A DNA stretch of 16,866 bases, taken from positions 1 to 16,866 of the forward strand of contig CALUZL010000004.1 in assembly GCA_944325295.1 (NCBI GenBank), read 5' to 3'. This document shows positions 14,362 to 16,866 of the stretch, piece after piece. A model generated the notes under the pieces. It saw nothing but the letters and a program-made list of their open reading frames with translations, did no database searches and was not told where the DNA came from. Position 1 is the stretch's first letter; every line of letters starts with the position of its first letter. The position numbers were made by a program, and so were the translations under genes. This DNA comes from an uncultured Erysipelotrichaceae bacterium. Its GTDB lineage: Bacteria; Bacillota_I; Bacilli_A; Erysipelotrichales; Erysipelotrichaceae.

Positions 14362-14802
14362 ATGTGTAATAAAATGCTTGGTATGGACATTGTTGGTGTT
14401 GCCAATGCGATAAGGCGTTTCGCTTTTAATGAATCGCCGCAAGCAGAGAGTGATGCCAGTCCTACTCACGTCCAACACTGGTTTTTATCCTACATCTGGA
14501 CTCATCAGGATCTCGATGTATCGCAAAGAGATCTTGAAGCTAAGTTTCAGATCCGTCGCAGTACGGCTACGGAGATCTTGAAGGCTATGGAGCGTAAGAA
14601 CTTTATCATCAGAGAGACGTCAGTTGATGATAAAAGAGTCAAAAATATCCACCTTACAAAACTCGGTGCGAGTATTTGTGAGGCCAGTCAAAAAAAGATC
14701 GATGAAGTAGAAAGGAAGATAAGCCAGAATATTACAAAGGAAGAAGTAGAGATGTTTTACAAGGTCTTGGATAAGATCAAGGTAAATATCGAAAGTATTT
14801 GA
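14362..14802 (+). CDS. MarR-family transcriptional regulator
   Basis: A 146-residue winged helix-turn-helix regulator of usual MarR length. The DNA-binding core reads LDVSQRDLEAKFQIRRSTAT (helix-turn-helix, about residues 53-72), then EILKAMERKNFIIRETSVDD and KRVKNIHLTKLG, where the DDKRVKNIHLT wing is characteristic. The N- and C-terminal helices form the dimer interface in this family. AAGGAGG at 14351-14357 fixes the start. It lies 16 bp before an ABC exporter gene pair, an arrangement often seen where a MarR protein represses a multidrug or metabolite exporter and is released by a ligand. Palindromic repeats over its promoter support autoregulation. The ligand is unknown. Confidence 0.93.
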   Translation: MCNKMLGMDIVGVANAIRRFAFNESPQAESDASPTHVQHWFLSYIWTHQDLDVSQRDLEAKFQIRRSTATEILKAMERKNFIIRETSVDDKRVKNIHLTKLGASICEASQKKIDEVERKISQNITKEEVEMFYKVLDKIKVNIESI

Positions 14803-14818
14803 TGGAGGTTTTGTTTAG

Positions 14819-16567
14819 ATGCTGAAAACATTATTAGCACAGGTAAAACAATACAAAAAAGTAACCATCCTGACGCCGATATTCACGGCGCTTGAAGTCT
14901 TTATGGAAGTAGCCATACCGTTTGTCACGGCGGCGATAATCGATAAGGGGATCGAAGCCGGTGATATGAGTCAGGTCTATCTCTATGGCGGGATAATGGT
15001 CGCTTTGGCTTTTTTGAGCTTGTTGTTTGGGATTTTGGCCGGTAAGTATGCGGCGATCGCTTCCACGGGTTTTGCCTGTAATTTAAGAGATGGGATGTAT
15101 GAAAACATCCAAAAGTATTCCTTCTCCAATATCGACAAATATTCAACAGCCGGTCTTGTAACCAGAATGACGACCGATGTTACAAACGTTCAAAACGCTT
15201 TTCAGATGTGTTTGCGCATCGCCATAAGGTCACCGCTCACGCTGATCTGCTCGCTTTCAATGGCGCTTTATATCAGTCTTGATCTGAGCTTTATCTTCTT
15301 TATCGGGATGGTCGTTCTCGGCTTGGCACTGTTTTTTATCATGACCCAAACGACTAAGATCTTCCAGAAAGCCTTTGAACAATATGACGCCGTCAACGCC
15401 GATGTACAAGAGAATGTCACGGCGATCAGGGTCGTCAAAGCTTTTGTCAGAGAGAAGTTTGAGACTGAGAAATTCCAAAAGTCGGTCACAAAACTTTACA
15501 ATCTCTTCTGTAAAGCGGAAAAGATCTTGGCTTTCAACAACCCGATCATGATGCTTGTCGTCTACGCAAGCATGATCGCTATCTCGTGGTTTGGCGCTCA
15601 TTTTGTCGTCGGGGGCAACCTTACGACCGGTGAGCTGACCAGTATGTTCTCATATGTCATGAACATTCTGATGAGTTTGATGATGCTATCGATGATCTTT
15701 GTCATGCTAACGATGTCAATGGCCAGTGCTAGACGTATTGCCGAGGTCCTGAATGAAAAATCTGATCTCACAAACCCACAAGAGCCAATCGAAGAGCTAA
15801 GGGACGGATCGATCGAATTTGATCATGTCTCCTTTGCTTACAAGCATGGCGGTACGGGTGAAGATACCCTTAAAGATCTGACCTTCAGCATTAAAAGTGG
15901 TGAGACGATCGGTATTGTCGGTGGTACCGGCAGTGGTAAGTCAAGCTTAGTCAATCTGATCTCAAGACTTTACGATGTGACTAAAGGAAGCGTTAAGGTC
16001 GGCGGGGTCGATGTTCGCAACTATGATATGGAAGCCCTGAGAAATCAAGTTGCCGTCGTCTTGCAGAAAAACGTCTTGTTCAGCGGTACGATCTTGGACA
16101 ATCTGCGCTGGGGCGATGAAAACGCGACCCTTGAAGAGTGCGTCGAGGCGTGCAAACTCGCCTGTGCTGACGACTTTATCCAAAGCTTCCCCGATAAGTA
16201 CAACACCTGGATCGAGCAGGGCGGTACCAATGTCTCCGGTGGTCAAAAACAGCGTCTTTGTATCGCCAGAGCTTTGCTTAAAAAGCCGAAGATATTGATC
16301 CTTGATGACAGCACCAGTGCCGTCGATACGGCGACCGATGCCAAGATCCGCGATGCCTTTAAAAACAAGATCCCCAATACGACAAAGATCATCATTGCCC
16401 AAAGGGTTACCAGTGTCATGGATGCCGATCGGATCTTGGTCTTAAAGGATGGTGAAGTCAACGGTTATGGTCCGCATGCTGAGCTTGTTGAGACCAACGA
16501 TATCTATAAAGAGATGTATGAAACACAGACCAAAGCCGGCGGCGATTTTGATGAAGGAGGTGATTAG
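14819..16567 (+). CDS. ABC exporter half-transporter, degenerate-site subunit
   Basis: A 582-residue fused permease and ATPase. Residues about 1-305 carry six membrane helices of a type IV (exporter) fold; residues about 330-570 are the ATPase. Visible motifs are Walker A GGTGSGKSS (368-376), Q-loop Gln416, signature VSGGQ (472-476) and Walker B ILILD (492-496). The catalytic Glu after Walker B is Asp497 and the switch His is Gln528 (IIIAQRV), the signature of the degenerate site in heterodimeric exporters such as TM287/288, LmrCD or BmrCD. GGAGG at 14804-14808 supports the start. The second half-transporter follows immediately and should supply the intact site. The substrate may be a drug, peptide or lipid and cannot be told. 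Confidence 0.95.
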   Translation: MLKTLLAQVKQYKKVTILTPIFTALEVFMEVAIPFVTAAIIDKGIEAGDMSQVYLYGGIMVALAFLSLLFGILAGKYAAIASTGFACNLRDGMYENIQKYSFSNIDKYSTAGLVTRMTTDVTNVQNAFQMCLRIAIRSPLTLICSLSMALYISLDLSFIFFIGMVVLGLALFFIMTQTTKIFQKAFEQYDAVNADVQENVTAIRVVKAFVREKFETEKFQKSVTKLYNLFCKAEKILAFNNPIMMLVVYASMIAISWFGAHFVVGGNLTTGELTSMFSYVMNILMSLMMLSMIFVMLTMSMASARRIAEVLNEKSDLTNPQEPIEELRDGSIEFDHVSFAYKHGGTGEDTLKDLTFSIKSGETIGIVGGTGSGKSSLVNLISRLYDVTKGSVKVGGVDVRNYDMEALRNQVAVVLQKNVLFSGTILDNLRWGDENATLEECVEACKLACADDFIQSFPDKYNTWIEQGGTNVSGGQKQRLCIARALLKKPKILILDDSTSAVDTATDAKIRDAFKNKIPNTTKIIIAQRVTSVMDADRILVLKDGEVNGYGPHAELVETNDIYKEMYETQTKAGGDFDEGGD

Positions 16568-16569
16568 CG

Positions 16570-16866
16570 ATGTCAAGAATGCCAAGAGGTGAAGTCACTT
16601 TAGGTGGTGACATCAAAAAACAATTCCGAATCATCAAAAGGGTTCTGGGTTACATGCTTAAAAATTATAAAGTTGCGTTTATGATCGTAGTCGTCTGTAT
16701 CATCGGTCAGGCGCTTTGTACCTTGCAGGGTATGCTTTTTACCCAAAGGCTTATCGATGACTTTATCGCTCCGATGGTCGCCAGTGGCTCGACGGATTTT
16801 GGCCCCTTAGCCAACGCTTTGATGATGATGGCGCTATTTTATGGAATGGGAATCGTCTTCTCTTAT
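16570..16866 (+). CDS. Second ABC exporter half-transporter, N-terminal part (runs off window)
   Basis: The first 99 codons of a gene that continues beyond the window. The ATG at 16570 lies two bases after the previous stop, with AAGGAGGTGAT (16554-16564) as an almost ideal Shine-Dalgarno inside the end of that gene. The hydrophilic start MSRMPRGEVTLGGDIKKQFR precedes RIIKRVLGYMLKNYKVAF and a first membrane helix (MIVVVCIIGQALCTLQGMLF), followed by the extracellular loop LIDDFIAPMVASGSTDFGPL and the start of helix two. A longer polar N-terminus is usual for the catalytic partner of heterodimeric exporters. The ATPase part is not visible, so its intact Glu and His are predicted, not seen. Confidence 0.9.
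   Translation, partial: MSRMPRGEVTLGGDIKKQFRIIKRVLGYMLKNYKVAFMIVVVCIIGQALCTLQGMLFTQRLIDDFIAPMVASGSTDFGPLANALMMMALFYGMGIVFSY

Overview
The window looks like a chromosomal segment of a low-to-moderate GC Gram-positive bacterium (Bacillota). Genes have strong AGGAGG-type ribosome binding sites and short intergenic gaps. There is an ABC exporter of the heterodimeric type, a DinJ/RelB antitoxin, and secreted surface proteins of the kind common in gut Firmicutes. Heavy use of ATC for Ile and the style of the surface proteins suggest Erysipelotrichia, but that is an impression and no marker gene here proves it.

Layout. (1) 16-2084: a nitroreductase and a bleomycin-hydrolase-type aminopeptidase C, probably co-transcribed, ending at a bidirectional terminator. 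(2) 2140-3141, minus strand: a DUF362 protein. (3) 3227-3904: a gene broken by two frameshifts. (4) 6666-3901, minus strand: a tightly coupled three-gene operon of an iron-sulfur flavoprotein-like protein, an SLC13/DASS-type permease and a YczE/YitT-like membrane protein. (5) 6761-9311: single-gene units, namely an orphan DinJ/RelB antitoxin, an MBL-fold hydrolase, a tiny secreted His/Cys-rich protein (minus strand) and a lipoprotein. (6) 10067-9350, minus strand: an XRE-type regulator and a small companion protein. A perfect inverted repeat over their promoter suggests autoregulation.

(7) 10224-14216 is the accessory part. A leucine-rich-repeat surface protein is interrupted by one in-frame TAG, after which its frame stays open to a C-terminal Cys-pair module. 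Next come a 15-copy GTCA tetranucleotide repeat, a long hairpin, and a second large secreted protein with a beta-helix-like region. The two surface proteins share a near-identical C-terminal decapeptide ending in NT-G/A-TK, with no membrane anchor after it. The second protein is also mosaic in codon use.

(8) 14303-16866: a MarR regulator with a consensus promoter and overlapping operator-like repeats, followed by two ABC exporter half-transporters. The first has a degenerate ATPase site and the second runs off the window. The regulator probably controls the exporter.

The most interesting material is the surface-protein region: the interrupted gene, the shared tail, the microsatellite that could change the frame of a small ORF, and the strong hairpin.
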